Assembly (NCBI GenBank): GCA_958450325.1
Contig: OY288249.1
Location: forward strand, 60,266,166-60,330,165
Reading direction: 5' to 3'
Length of the DNA stretch: 64,000 bases
Source of the DNA: Agrostemma githago
Taxonomy: Eukaryota; Streptophyta; Magnoliopsida; Caryophyllales; Caryophyllaceae
Positions within the stretch are counted from its first letter, which is position 1. The number at the start of each line of letters is the position of its first letter. A program made the position numbers and the translations under genes. Positions 24,502-37,800 of the stretch are shown here, piece by piece. The notes beneath the pieces were generated by a model. That model worked only from the letters and a program-made list of their open reading frames with translations, made no database searches and was not told the DNA's origin.

Positions 24502-24508
24502 TATAAAT
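24502..24508 (+). promoter_or_regulatory. TATA box for the Retand-1 antisense ORF
   Basis: GTATAAATTCC lies about 65 bases before an ATG (24572) that starts MVWIKKS, the same start as the second antisense ORF of Retand-2 (MAWIKKS). It drives plus-strand, that is antisense, transcription. Confidence 0.6.
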
Positions 24509-24571
24509 TCCAGCTCCCTTTGCTATTTTGTTATTTCATCCTTAATTCTTCCACTTTTTCTTTGTTGAATC

Positions 24572-26198
24572 ATGGTTTGGATCAAGAAATCTATTACTCG
24601 CCATGGAGACTCGCGAAGAGTATCATCCAGGCGTCGGGGGGAAGGCCTTGGAGGTAAAGCTGAGTGTGAAAGAAGAGATACTAGTCAAGAAGTTTGAGAT
24701 TGTTGCGGATAAGTCTGGTGTTTTTGGCCCTGCTTTCTGGCTCCCCCACGCGGAGCTCATAGCCACAGACGAGTACTTGATCACATTGGGCCTGATCCCT
24801 AGCCTTGAAGGTAGTTCTAGGGGGCTTTTGCTGGCGCAATTTTCCTGAGACTTTTTATTTCTTTGCTTTTTAGTTGACTGCCCTTTCTTCCCTGCAGATT
24901 CCGCTTCTCGGCGTTGGACAAGGAAGTAGGTCAAGAGGCTAGGTTTGAGCGAGGAGTTTGTTATTGTTTTGAAGCGTCCCTCCCTTCCTTCAAATTTCAA
25001 GAAAGGGGAAAAAAGTTTAATGAGGCTCGTAAAGGATCTAGCTGCTGGGCGGAGGCTCCCTCTGCCCCCACGACTGCCGTCGTCAAAGCCGGCGACTCCT
25101 TCTCCCAGTATCCAGGATGGGGAGGCGGAGGTTACCTCAGGGGCCACTCCTTCCCCTGGACGTAGGCAAGGTGACTCTCCAGCCGGCGCTCGTGTTCCCT
25201 AGGGGTCGCGTCCCGTGAACTCTGAGGGGACTAGGGAGAGCGTTCCCCTGGAGCTGAGAAGGAAAAGGGATAGGGAACCCTCAGGGACTACTTCTGTGGT
25301 GGACTTGGAGGCTGACGTTTGTACTCCTGAGGCAAAACGCCCTGCTCGTGATATTCCGAGCACCCTTTTTCAGGAGGAGAATATGGAGTTTCAGTACACT
25401 GCCGGCGACAGTGTGGACGTGTCGGGCCTGCTCTCCGACTATGGCGCCGTTTTGGCCGACCGTCTTACTAAGTCCGTAACTTCAACTTCTCACCAAGTAA
25501 TACAATATATCCAACGTACCTCCAAGGTGTTGCTGGCATCTGCTGAGCTGGCGGCTCTTAGCCGCTTGAGCGACGAAGAACTGACTGTCACACCCGGGGC
25601 TCCCCCTCCTGACCGTCTGGCTATGGTGGAAAGGGACATAACCTTGATAAATAATTTGAAAGATAAGCTGGCAAAGCAGGAGAGCGAGCTAGAGGAGGCG
25701 AAGAATCAGGCAGGCCAATGGAAGCTTCAAGGAGAGAGAGCTGTGAGGGAAGCAGCCAAGTTTGAAGCTGAGCTGAAGGAGAGTTGCTTGGCGATGGAGC
25801 AGGCTACCCTTTCTCTGGCTGAGATGGAGCATCTAAAAAGGAAGGCAGCTGGTTTGGAGGAACGTCTGTCCAAAGCTGACTCAACCTTTGAGCAGGCCAA
25901 GAGTGAATGGAAGAAAGAAAAGGATGCCCTTGTGGAGGAGACCGATGTTGCGGTGGACGCAAGTTTTGTGAGTGGGGCCAACTCTTCCCTGGAGCTGGTG
26001 ATGGAGGTGATTGGGGAGATGTTCCCTGTGTTTGATGAAGAGGCCTTCCGAAGTCTTTACTCTGCTAAAAACGAGGCTCGGGCGGCCAAATCTCCTGAGG
26101 CGGCTGCCGGCCCAAGCCAGGATGCTCCATATTGTTTATCTTTTCTTGAAATAGCCCTGTTCTCTGTGCTGAGCCTTGCTATGGCCAGCTGTTTGTAA
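24572..26198 (+). pseudogene. Retand-1 antisense ORF, deletion-fused and broken
   Basis: The ORF starts like the small antisense ORF of Retand-2 (MVWIKKS) but after about ten codons joins sequence matching codon 273 onward of the large one (METREEYHPGVGGKALEV, 24603). The join lies in CCATGGAGAC and shifts the frame. An 87-base stretch (24811-24897, GTAGTTC...CCCTGCAG) matches the intron proposed in Retand-2; here it holds stop codons. A TAG follows in the next exon (GGAAGTAGG, near 24930). The rest is open from about 25215 to 26198 and includes a long coiled coil with Glu/Lys heptads (KDKLAKQESELEEAK to about EWKKEKDAL) and the SFVSGANSSLELVMEV motif shared with Retand-2. The function is unknown; such antisense ORFs are known in Tat elements. 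Confidence 0.75.
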
Positions 26199-26211
26199 AA
26201 CGAGGGCTTTT

Positions 26212-27300
26212 GCGTTTTTTATACAAAGTTGGGGGAATTGCCCCTAGTCCTTGTTAGTTGTGCGTAGCCTGGCCTGTCCCTGGCCTTTGCTCGGAGTCCA
26301 GGGGGCCTGTCCCCTGCCTGCCCAGAGGTAGGCAGGGAGGGCTTTTGCGTTTTTTATACAAGGTTGGGGGAATTGCCCCCAGTCCTTGTTAGCTGTGCGT
26401 AGCCTGGCCTGTCCCTAGCCTCTGCTCGGAGTCCAGGGGGCCTGCCCCCTGCCTGCCCAGAGGTAGGTAGGGAGGGCTTTTGCGTTTTTTATACAAGGTT
26501 GGGGGGATTGTCCCCAGTCCTTGTTAGTTGTGCGTAGCCTGGCCTGTCCTTGGCCTCTGCTCGGAGTCCAGGGGGCCTGCCCCCTGCCTGTCCAGAGGTA
26601 GGTAGGGAGGGCCTTTGCGTTTTTTATACAAGGTTGGGGGAATTACCCCCAGTCCTTGTTAGCTGTGCGTAGCCTGGCCTGTCCCTGGCCTCTGCTCGGA
26701 GTCCAGGGGGGCCTGCCCCCTGCCTGCCCAGAGGTAGGTAGGGAGGGCCTTTGCGTTTTTTATACAAGGTTGGGGGAATTGCCCCCAGTCCTTGTTAGCT
26801 GTGCGTAGCCTGGCCTGTCCCTGGCCTCTGCTCGGAGTCCAGGGGGCCTGCCCCTGCCTGCCCAGAGGTAGGTAGGGAGGGCCTTTGCGTTTTTTATACA
26901 AGGTTGGAGAAATTGCCCCCAGTCCTTGTTAGTTGTGCGTAGCCTGGCCTGTCCCTGGCCTCTGCTCGGAGTCCGGGGGGCCTGCCCCCTGCCTGCCCAG
27001 AGGTAGGTAGGGAGGGCTTCTGAGTTTTTTATACAAGGTTGGGGGAATTGCCCCCAGTCTTTGTTAGTTGTGCGTAGCCTGGCCTGTCCCTGGCCTCTGC
27101 TCGGAGTCCAGGGGGCCTGCCTCCTGCCTGTCCAGGGGTAGGTAGGGAGGGCTTTTGCGTTTTTTATACAAGGTTGGGGGAATTGCCCCCAGTCCTTGTT
27201 AGCTGTGCGTAGCCTGGCCTGTCCCTGGCCTCTGCTCGGAGTCCAGGGGGCCTGCCTCCTGCCTGCCCAAGGGTAGGTAGGGAGGGCTTTTGCGTTTTTT
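26212..27300. repeat. Retand-1 tandem repeat, unit about 135 bases, eight units
   Basis: The word GCGTTTTTTATACAAGG recurs at 26212, 26347, 26482, 26617, 26753, 26887, 27022, 27157 and 27292, giving a spacing of 134-136 bases. Each unit also holds CCTGGCCTGTCC, TCTGCTCGGAGTCC and GGTAGGTAGGGAGGGC. The array lies between the ends of the convergent integrase and antisense ORFs. On the minus strand each unit contains TATAAAAAACGC. Confidence 0.95.
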
Positions 27301-27525
27301 GTTGGGGGTCCATTTTCCTTGGTTCTGGCAACAGGGGGGCCTCCCTTTATTGCCCCCTGCTCGTTTGTGTGTGAGAGCGTAAGTTTAAACAGACAATGAG
27401 TATGAATTCTTGAGTTTTATATATAAAAACTTGTTTAAACATAAGGGTGGTCGGAGCCGTCGACATTCCATTCTGCTCGTTCTCCGCCGGTACTTTTCTA
27501 GAGACGAGATTTTCCTAAGACTCGG

Positions 27526-30500
27526 CTAAACATAGTATCTTTTCAGGGTGTCGGCGTTCCAATGTGCGCTCAGCTCCTGACCTTCTGGGTTTTCAATTTT
27601 GTATGTGCCTGTTCCCAAAATATGGGTCACCTGATATGGGCCTTCCCAGTTGGCACTTAGTTTGCCATGTTCCCTGGACTTTCCTACAGCCTGTGTCTTC
27701 CTTAGTACTAGGTCGCCTATCTGGAATCTTCTCTCATGTACCCTTTTGTTGTATGCCTTTTTCATCCTTTGCTGATAGGCGGCCACGTTGATGCTGGCCT
27801 CTTCCCTGACTTCGTGGACCAGGTCTAGGGCTTCGGCCATTGCTGCCTCATTGTCAGCTGTGCTGTACTGCTGAGACCGTAGGGTAGGAATTCGCACTTC
27901 GATGGGTAATAAAGCTTCTGCTCCATACACCAGGCCGAATGGCGTCTGACCTGTTGACTCCTTTCTGGTGGTTCTTATTGACCAGAGTATACGTGGTAGC
28001 TCGTCTGCCCACCTTCCTTTGAGATCATCCACCATTTTTTTGAGCCCATTTAGGATCTGCTTGTTGGCGGCCTCAGCCTGCCCATTGGTTTGTGGGTGGC
28101 AGACAGCAGAATAGGCGACTGTTATTCCATGCCCTTCCAGCCAGGCTCTTAGGGGGTCATTATCAAACTGCCTCCCATGATCAAATACTAGCATTTTTGG
28201 CAGGCCGAATCTGGTTATGATGTTTCTCCAGGTGACCTTTCTGACTGCGGGTTCAGTGATGTTTGGGACTGCCTCGGCTTCAACCCACTTTGTAAAGTAG
28301 TCAATCCCCACGATCAGAAACTTCCGTCCCCCTGTGGCTGTAGTAAAGGGACCCAGTATGTCCATCCCCCATTGAGCGAAAGGAATGGGAGATAGAATTG
28401 GTCTGAGCTCTTGGGCTGGGGCATGAATCGATGGGGCGAAGAGTTGGCATTTTCTGCATTTCCGGGTTAAGTTTCTTGAATCCGCTAACATGGTAGGCCA
28501 ATAGTAGCCTGCCCTTAGGGCTTTGTGGGCCAACGATCTTCCTCCAATGTGATGCCCGCAGATTCCTGAGTGGATGTCGTCCAAAATTTCAGTGGCCTGC
28601 TCTGCCTTCAGGCATCTGAGAAGGGGGAAAGTGAAGGATTTTTTGTATAGTTCTTCATCAATTATTACGAACCATGCTGCTTTGGTCTGTATTTTTCTTC
28701 TTTGTACTGGATCAGAAGGTAGGGTGCCATATTTTTTTAACTGAACGAGGGGGGTCATCCAATTTTCCTATTCCTCCTCAATGACGTTGACTGTCTGACA
28801 GGTAGCAGTGGATTTCTCCTGCACAACATCCACCCAAACTGACCTCCTTATGTCCTGTAGGCTGGAGCTGGCCAGTTTTGACAGGGCGTCGGCCCGATTA
28901 TTCTGTGATCGGGGTATTTGCCTGACTTTGTAGGATTTTAGGTTTGACAATCCCTGCTTCACCTTTTCTAGGTAGGCGGCCATGGCCTGATCCCTAGCCT
29001 CATACTCCCCGTTTATTTGATTGGCAATGAGCTGGGAATCAGTTGCTAGTATAATCCGCTCTGCACCTGCAGCCTTAGCTAGATTTATCCCTGCAAGTAC
29101 GGCCTCATATTCTGCCTCGTTGTTTGATGCAAGGAAGGTGAACCTGAGCGCATGCTCAAAATCCACTCCTTCAGGCTGGTCAGTACGACACCTGCTCCTG
29201 CACCATTGGCCGTTGAGGACCCGTCGGTGTATACTATCCATTCCTCGGCGGGGGGTTCCTCTTCCCCTGAATGAGAACATTCAGCCAGGAAGTCCGCCAA
29301 GGCCTGTGCCTTGATGGTTGTCCTAGGCTGGTATGATATCCCCAGTCCGCTTAACTCAATTGCCCATTTTAGCAGCCTCCCTGATTTTTCAAATTTTTCC
29401 AATATCTTTTCTAGTGGCTGGTCGGTGAGGACCACAACAGGGTGTGCGTCGAAGTAGGGCCTGAGTTTTCTGGCTGCTATGACGACTGCATAGGCGGCTT
29501 TTTCTACCAAAGGATAGTTTCTTTCAGTTGCCCCCAGGGCGTGACTTACAAAGTAGATGGGCTGCTGTGAGCCTGCTTCTTCCTTCAGGATGACTGCACT
29601 CACCGTTGAGTTGGTAACAGCAATGTATAGGTATAGCTTTTCTCCGGCCACTGGTCTCGCCAAGGTAGGGAGCTTTTTCAGATGTTCTTTCAATTGTTCG
29701 AAGGCTTTCTTTTGATCATCCTCCCATTTGAATTGTTTATTGCCTTTCAATACCTTGAAGAAAGGGGTCGATTTGTCTGCTGATCTGGCGATGAAGCGAG
29801 CCAGGGCAGCCATCCTGCCTGTGAGCCTTTGAATGTCTCTTATGGTCTTGGGCTCTGGAAGGTCCAGGACCGCCTGAATCTTCTCGGGATTGGCGTCTAT
29901 CCCCCTGGAGCTGACTAAGAATCCTAAGAATTTGCCAAATCGGACTCCGAACGTGCACTTTTTCGGATTCAACTTCCTTTTGTACGAGCGCAGGGAGGAG
30001 AATGTTTCCTGCAGGTCCGCCAGGTGCTCCCTGTCTCCTTTGCTTTTTACGATAGCGTCGTCGACGTAGGCTTCCAAGTTTCTCCCCTTTTGATTTTCAA
30101 AGACCCTGTACACCAACCGCTGATAGGTAGCGCCTGCATTCTTCAGTCCAAATGGCATCATTTTATACATGTATGTTCCATGGCTGGTTATGAAGGCACA
30201 CTTCTCCCTGTCAGGCTGCCAGAGGTACACTTGATGGTACCCTGAGAACGCATCCAGAAAACTTAGCGTGGTATATCCACTAGTGGCATCCACCAGTTGG
30301 TCTATCCTGGGCAGGGGGTAGCAGTCCTTTGGGCAAGCTTTGTTAAGATTTGTGAAGTCTACGCACATTCTTCATGCGCCCGATGACTTCTTCATCATCA
30401 CAACGTTTGCCAACCACTCAGGGTAGTCACAAACTTCAATGAAATCTGCTTTCAAGAGTTTCTCTATCTCCTCTTTTATCGCCGCGTCTTTTTCTACGGA

Positions 30501-33252
30501 CATACTTCTTTTCTTCTGCTTTACAGGGCGGGCCTCCGGGTTAACGTTCAGCTTGTGAACAATAAAAGTCGGGTCGACCCCTGGCATCTCATCTTCAGAG
30601 TAAGCAAATACGTCCCTGTTTTCTCTCAAGACTGCAATCAACTCTTTCCGGTAGGACTCCTCCAGGTCGGCCCCTATGAGGACCTGCCTCCCTGGTTCTA
30701 AGTCCACCAGCATGTTTTCCCCTTCAGGCTCCAGGTGGGCTGCTTTTTGCTGAGCAGCCGGGATTTCACCCTCCCTGCTGGGGGAACCTTCGGCTTTACG
30801 CTTTCCTTTTCTTTCTGTTTCATGGGCTTGCAGGGCCACGGAATAGCAATGTCTGGCTGACTCCTGATCCCCGTGAACCTTTCCTTCCATGCCAAAGTCT
30901 GTCACATAGGCTATGGTGAGGGCCCTGATTGATACGACGGCTTCGATTTCGTCCAGGGTGGCTCTCCCTATCAGGACGTTGTATGCAGACTTGGCATCCA
31001 CCACAACAAATGATGCCCTGACATTCCTGGCAGAGGCCCCCTCCCCGAACGTTACCGGTAAGTCGATAATCCCCATAGGAAGTACACCTGCCCCACTGAA
31101 TCCATACAAAGACCAAGGGGCTGGCTTAAGATGTCTTTTCTCTAAGTTCATTCTTTCAAAGGCGTCCTTGTACAAGAGGTTTGTGTAGGCGCTAGTGTCC
31201 ACCATGCATCTCTTGACAATGTGATTGCTAATCTCGAGAGTTAAGACCAAAGGGTCGTTGTGCGGGTATATGACTCTCCCTGCGTCCTCAGGGGTGATGC
31301 TCAGGGTCGTGCCCTTTGGGCTTCCTGCCCTCTCGGTGTAGCAAATCTGGTTTCGCAATTCGCGGATCTGCCTTTTCTGGCTTCGTCTGCTTGTTCGTCC
31401 CTCTGCATCCCCTGACACTACATGAATTATCATGCGATTTTAGGATGAACCCTCAGGCTTGTCCGCCGCCTCCTTTTGGGATTTGTTCCTCGCTGCATAG
31501 TTACTCAGCCAGCCGTTTCTTATGAGTTTTTCTATCTCGTCTTTTAAGTGTCGGCATTCTTCAGTGGTGTGGCCTATGCAATCATGGAACGTGCAGAATT
31601 TTTTAGGATCCCCCTTTGGGCTGCGCGGCTTATTCGGGCGATTCCATTTTGCTGTTTCCTTCTCCAGCTCAAAGATTTCTGCCCTCGGCCTGTTGAGGGC
31701 CGTGTAGCTGTCAAACCTTTGTTGGTAATTTGTGCGTTCTTTCTTGGGGGTATCCCCTTCCTCTTTCTGCTTGCCTGGCTCGTTCCTGCCCCGTCCACCC
31801 TGCGGTCCCCCGTGCGGCCTTGCTTGGCCTGCAGGGGTGTCCGGCAGGCTGTGAAACTCTTCCTGCAGAATGAACCCTTCAGCAATTTTTCTGGCTTTTG
31901 CCAAGGTTTCAGGCTGGGCCCTGATCATCTGGTTCTTCATCTCCCCTGGGAGCAGGGAGATCGTCAGGGCGTATGCAGCAGTTGAATTATCAATCTCTCT
32001 GACTTGTTGGTAGGACAAAGTCGAATCTCTTTAGGTACCCCCTGACACTCTCGCACTTGTTCTGCTTCAGGGTCATAAGATCAAAACGAGTGAGTCGCCT
32101 CCTCTTGTTCCCTGCGTATTGTTCAAGGAACGCCTCGGCTAACTCTATAAAGAAACTGATTGACCCCTGGCGAAGGTCCCTGAACCATCCCTGTGCAAGC
32201 CCTACAAGGGTGGTTGGGAAGATTTTGCACCAGATCGCATCATCCACATCATACATGCCCATGTGACTCTCAAATGCCGTCAGATGGTCCTCTGGATCTG
32301 CAGTCCCGTCAAACTTGACTGTGGGCATTTTAATTTTTGGGATGAGATACTCTTGTAAATCAGGATGGAGAGGGGTCTTCGTGGGCCTGCCTACCACCCG
32401 TGACCTGCTTTCCCCAGACTGATTACCGTGAAAATCCCATTGTCTAGGGGCCGGTTTCCTTGTACTGGGGGAGCGGTGCTTTGGTGGTTGTCTGTTGATT
32501 GCCTCGTCCTCTGTGTCAAGGGAGGGTTGCCTGAACCGCTTTCTCCGGGACTGACCGAGATTATCGTCCTGGTGATACCTTGATTCGAGCGGTTGCCCCC
32601 TGGTTAAGCCTAGATTGCAGGCTCTGGGACAGCCCTAGAGCCGGCTGTCCCTTTACTGCCGGCGTTAACCTGGAGAAGACTCTGCCCTGCTTTTCTCCCA
32701 GGCGTCTAGACGCAGGCTCCCTGTGCTTCATTCGATCCTGCAGTCCCTGAGACAGACCTCTCTTCTCCCGGAACGTGGACTCCGTAGTGTGTATAGAGAA
32801 TGCCTGTTGTTGAGCAGGCGGTTCCTGGCTGCCTGCTGTGATACGCCTCTGCGCCTGTGCGTACACTTGAACTGTTCTCCTTGCCCTCCTCTGGGCGTTT
32901 CTGGCGGCGGTTCGCTTCGTACCTCCAGCCCCCTCTCTGCTTACTGAGCGGGGCTGTCTGGGGGTCGTTGCGACCCTGCCTACCAGGTCTTCAGGAGTGA
33001 ACTCCTGGTTAAGCATTGCGGAGAAGAAGGCAGCTGTCTGTACCATCTGAGCTGGGGTTAAGTTCAGGGTGTGCCCTGGATGTGCCCCCTGCCCTGGTGC
33101 TACAGCTGTATTTGGCATGCCCAGGAGACTGGTTCCCCCTACCCCGGGGATCGTGGCGGTAGGAGCCCTCTCTGGCTGTGGAATGCCGTATAGGGGGTCA
33201 CCGGTGGGACCGTCGGACCTATCCCTACACTAGTGTCAACGATCTCAGGCAT
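27526..33252 (-). pseudogene. Retand-1 gag-pol, multiply broken
   Basis: The start codon would be at 33250-33252 (MPEIVD). Breaks seen against Retand-2: a lost base in a C run near 33195, frame changes between about 32560 and 32400 and near 32010, a TAA near 31440 just after gag, a TGA for Trp at 30369-30371 before the MCVDFTNLNKACPKD motif of RT, a frame change near 29170 in RNase H, and a TAG at 28768-28770 before integrase. Remaining open parts hold the gag capsid region, the zinc-knuckle type CTFHDCIGHTTEEC, a protease with DTS instead of DTG (MVDTSAYTNLLY near 31205), RT with YVDDAIVKS, RNase H, and a complete integrase frame (27526-28758, 410 codons, with HHCC zinc finger, GMDILGPF and GQAEAANKQ). 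It cannot yield the full polyprotein. Confidence 0.9.
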
Positions 33253-33331
33253 GATTACTTTGATTGGTTAGTTTTTGTAATTGGGAATGGTTGATTTTTG
33301 TGGGTAATTCGTGGATACAACCAGATCTTCC

Positions 33332-33348
33332 CCACAGACGGCGCCAAA
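33332..33348 (-). other. Retand-1 primer binding site
   Basis: The minus strand reads TTTGGCGCCGTCTGTGGGGA after the 5' LTR, the same as in Retand-2. This pairs with a tRNA 3' end ending in GGCGCCA; the exact tRNA was not checked. Confidence 0.7.
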
Positions 33349-33349
33349 T

Positions 33350-34032
33350 TGTTCCAGTATTGGAATCAATTAACCCGACTTGGAATTCGGGTCTGTGATG
33401 CTCAATGTTGCTTTGACTGATGATCGGAGAATCTTTCCAACCTCTCCTTCCTCTTACTCCACTGGTCGGACCTTCCCGGCGGAATGGGCCTGCTCCCTGC
33501 ACACAGAACGCACAGGGCCTCGGAGGTTGTCCGAGGGAACCCTCTCCGATGCCTAAGTCAGTCCGTGAATGCCTTGATGAACCTAGCTCGTGAGGAGCTA
33601 GATGGCGTTTTTTGGAGTGAGAGTCTAGAGAGAGAAAATCCAACCCCTTTCTTGTAGGAAATGGGAGAGTATTTATACCTTCCCACAAGAGAGGGAAGTA
33701 GAAAGAGGATGGGTGGATGAGGAGGTGACAAGTGGCTTCACCTCATCCACCCATTCTCATTTACCTTAGGCGAAATGACGAGGAGGTCCCTTGGTGATCC
33801 CTGCCCTGCCTGCGGAGATTTCCCCAGAGGGCAGGCGGGTAGGGGTTGTGAAGGCTGGGCTTGAGCAGACCGCGTCGCCCTGCTGGGCAGGCGGTCATCT
33901 GAAGTCCCCAGTGGGTTCCCATTTTGGTGTTTTTGCTATGATTGTCCGTCGGGTTGGTTCCTGGGCTCCTTGGGTAGAGTCTTCTGGGGGCCTGCTTAGC
34001 AGGCGGTCCGGAGCAGGCTGCCGACCCTCATC

Positions 34033-34033
<1 letters not shown>
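33350..34033 (-). repeat. Retand-1 5' LTR
   Basis: 684 bases, TG...CA on the minus strand, next to the primer binding site. A minus-strand TATAAATAC box lies near 33669-33677. Confidence 0.9.
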
Positions 34034-34372
<339 letters not shown>

Positions 34373-34575
34373 TATTGTTCAATGCAAAACTTATAGAGTA
34401 ATAAGTAACATTCCATATAAATATAAACAAATATTGGTACGAATATGTAGTTGAAGATGTACTTGTGTGCGAGATACTTTAATTAGACTTTCTAAGAATT
34501 CTAACTACAAAGTACGCCTATAATTTAATTTGATGTTTACAGTAAATATTACCTGCCGAAAAACGCATTCACATA
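34373..34575. other. AT-rich spacer
   Basis: Nothing recognised between the microsatellite and the copia target duplication. Confidence 0.5.
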
Positions 34576-34580
34576 TGTAG

Positions 34581-34812
34581 TATTAGGATATTATTTACTT
34601 GTAGTATAGTATATTTTTTTTAAGTATTATTATCTTTTGTATATTGATCAGGTTCTGTATTTTGATTGCTTATCTTCTGTAACTTAGGCAACTAGATATT
34701 ACTGAAATCTTTCCGTAGGTCTACAACTCTGTAACCCTAGGACTCTGTATTAGTTTAAATACTTTGAACTACGTTTAAAACAATTTAAGCCTTCACAAAT
34801 ACGTTTTGTATA
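34581..34812 (+). repeat. copia 5' LTR
   Basis: 232 bases with non-canonical TA...TA ends. TA termini occur in a minority of plant copia elements. Confidence 0.85.
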
Positions 34813-34824
34813 TGGTATCAGAGC
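34813..34824 (+). other. copia primer binding site (initiator tRNA-Met)
   Basis: TGGTATCAGAGC is the standard complement of the plant initiator tRNA-Met 3' end and lies directly after the LTR. Confidence 0.9.
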
Positions 34825-34891
34825 ATTGATCTAAAGTTTTCGTAATAATCCTCGACTTCATGCCGCACTATACTCGTCCAAAACTGTCATC

Positions 34892-37800
34892 ATGTCAGCT
34901 GCCACCGGTACTCTCCCTAACCCCAACGACCCAAATTCTCCCTTCCTCGTTGTCAATCTCTCATTTTTCACAAAACTTCACCCGAAAAATTACCAAAACT
35001 GGCGTACCCAGGTCAATGATATACTTATTGGTTTCGATCTCCTGAAATTTGTCGATGGAACCCATTCGGCCCCCGCCAAGGTCGTCACAACCGAAGCTGA
35101 AGGTAAGGAACCCGGTAAGGAAAAACTCAATCCCGCTTATTCTGCTTGATTTCGTCAAGATCACCTACTTAAAGGTGCTCTTATTGATACCCTTGACCCA
35201 GATGTCTCATCCCATGTCCGCACCGCTACGACATCACACAATGTCTAGACCATGCTCCACAAAATTTATATTAACCCATCCCAGGGACACCGTCTCCAAC
35301 TTAGAAACCGTCTTGACAATATCGTTAAAGGTGACAAAACAATATCCGAATACATAGCCTCTATCACTACTTGTGTCAATGACCTAGCCCTCCTAGGTAA
35401 ACCCGTTGACACGGAGGATGTAGTCGACAAAATCCTCCGTGGCCTTCCCTACAAAGCCTATCAATCCGTCATAGAAGGGGTTCGTGCTCGGGATGACCTC
35501 ATATCTATTGAAGCTCTCCATGAGAAGCTTCTTCATCATGAACTCAACATATCCTACAATCCGAAGCCCAACCCAACACACCCCTTCCAGCCACTGTGTT
35601 TGCTGCGTCATACAAGCCCACCCAAAAACTAATGTCTGCTCCCTAAAATCTCAAACCCAACACTGGCCTTCTCCCCACCCCACCCTCTCCCCAACCATCC
35701 AACACACCCTTCAACCAACCTACCCAAAACTCGATCCAATTCAAAGGTCGGTGTAAATATTGTGGAAATCGCGGCCATTATCTCTATAGCCCTTGTCGTA
35801 AAGTTGCCCGTGATTTTCCCCATCTAGTTCTCCCACCCCAACTGGCTCGCCCAACACCCGACCGTACTAGGCCCATACGGCCACGGTTGTGGCTCCGTCT
35901 ACTCAACCTTCCTGGCTACTTGACAGTGGTACTAGTCATCACCTGACCAATGGCCTTCACAACCTCTCCCTCCATGCTCCATATGACGGGACCGATGAGC
36001 TATATTGGTGATGGATCGAGTCTTCCAATCTCTCACATAGGTTCTTGCTCTCTATATATTTCTCCCTCTCTTACTCTCACTCTTACTCACGTTCTCTATG
36101 TTCCTTCAATTTCTCGTAATATTCTTTCTATATCTCGTTTGTGTACCGATAATAATCTAACGGTTGAATTCTCTCCTTCTTTTTCCCTTAAGGTGCCCTC
36201 CAAGACCGACCCGGTTCTTCACGGTCCACTTGACTCTGGTGTTTATCATTGGACTCCGCCTCACGCCTTCTCGAGCTCTATTTCAGACACCCTTGACTGA
36301 CATCATCATCTTGGGCATCCCTCTATATCTACTACTAATAAATTATTACATACTTTAGATTTAAAATTACCTCCGTTCTCAAATTGTAATTCATGTGACA
36401 CTAGTAAAAGTCACAAACTGCCCGTTTAATAATACATTGCTTTCGTCTTTCGCTCCACTTGATTTAATATTTTCCGATTTATGGATCTCCCCTATACCGT
36501 CTATTGACAACTTTAAGTATTATGTCATCTTTGGGGATCATTTCACTCACTATATATGGTTATATCCCCTCAAACTAAAATCCGACGCTCCTATTTTTTC
36601 TAGGTTCAAGGCCCTTGTCGAAAAATATTTCAATCGTCCAATTCTTCGTCTTTACTCCGATAATGGAGGTGAGTACTTTAAACTCACCCCTTATATCACC
36701 TCTCAAGGGATATCTCATCTCACCTCTCCTCCCCACACTCCCGAACACAACGGGTTCGCCGAACGGAGGCACCGTCACATCGTAGAAACGGGTCGAGCCC
36801 TCCTCTTTCACGCTAAACTTCCTTCCATTTTTTGGTCCTACGCGTTCACTACCGCGTCCTACCTCATAAATCGCCTCCCAACCTCTTCCCTTAATAATCG
36901 GTCACCATTTGTCTCACTATTTAATACCGAACTCAATTACTCTAAATTACGGAGCTTTGGTTGCTTGTGTTATCCTTGGCTCCGTCTATACTTTACTAAC
37001 AAACTCTCTCCTCATTCTAAACCATGTATATTCATTGGGTACTCGGCCTCCCAAAGTGCCTATCATTGTCTCGATCCACTCACCAATCGTGTCTATACGT
37101 CCCGTCATGTGAAGTTTGTTGAGTCCGTTTTTCCGTCCTACAAAAATGACTCATCCTTATCCCACTATGACCCCGACAAGTGGTACTCTTTGGAGCTTAC
37201 CCTACTACCCTCCCCACCCATACCTATTCCCACTAATCCTACCCCAGCTCTTACTCCCCCTGTTATTACCCCTGTTACCCAACCCCCTGCCTCTACCATT
37301 ATTCCCTCGCAACCTCTCCCTTCTACACCTGAATCTCTCCCTGCTTCCCAGCCGCACACAGACCCCGCACCTCTTCCCATCAACCCGCCAACTCGCACCA
37401 TCACTACTCGCCTCTCCAATAAAATTACCAAACCTAACCCTAAATATGCCCATACCACTACGGTCTTCTCTATACCCTCTACTACAAAACAAGCCCTCCT
37501 TGACCAACAATAGCGCACCGCCATGAACACAGAAATTGATGCTCTTGTCTGTAATAATACTTGGACACTTGTCCCCCGGGAACCTCACCATAACGTTATC
37601 GGTTGTAAATGGGTCTTATCGGATCAAATATAATCCGGATAATTCCGTTGACAAATTTAAGGCTCGTCTCGTTGCCAAAGGATTTCATCAGCGACCAGGT
37701 ATTGACTAGTTCCGTTGTTAAACCTACCACTATTCGTCTTTTAGTCTCAATTGTTGTCTCTAAAAGTTGGCCTCTCTGTCAACTCGACGTTAACAATGCC

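Larger units (their letters stand above)
23535..34033 (-). mobile_element. Retand-1: Tat/Retand-like Ty3/gypsy retrotransposon, decayed
   Basis: The element has LTRs at 23535-24217 (3') and 33350-34033 (5') with about 17 differences by eye in 683 bases. Its flanks TTAAT and ATAAT form an imperfect 5-base duplication inside (AAT)n. Order on the minus strand: LTR, primer site, gag, protease, RT, RNase H, integrase, tandem repeat, antisense ORF region, LTR. Gag-pol carries several stops and frameshifts. It is clearly related to Retand-2 at 45368-57520 but older and rearranged. Placement near Retand rests on the no-chromodomain integrase, the tandem repeat and the antisense ORF. Confidence 0.9.

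Noticed and set aside
24623..25147. 174-codon minus-strand ORF and mirrored frames
   Set aside because: It is a shadow of the plus-strand antisense ORF of Retand-1.
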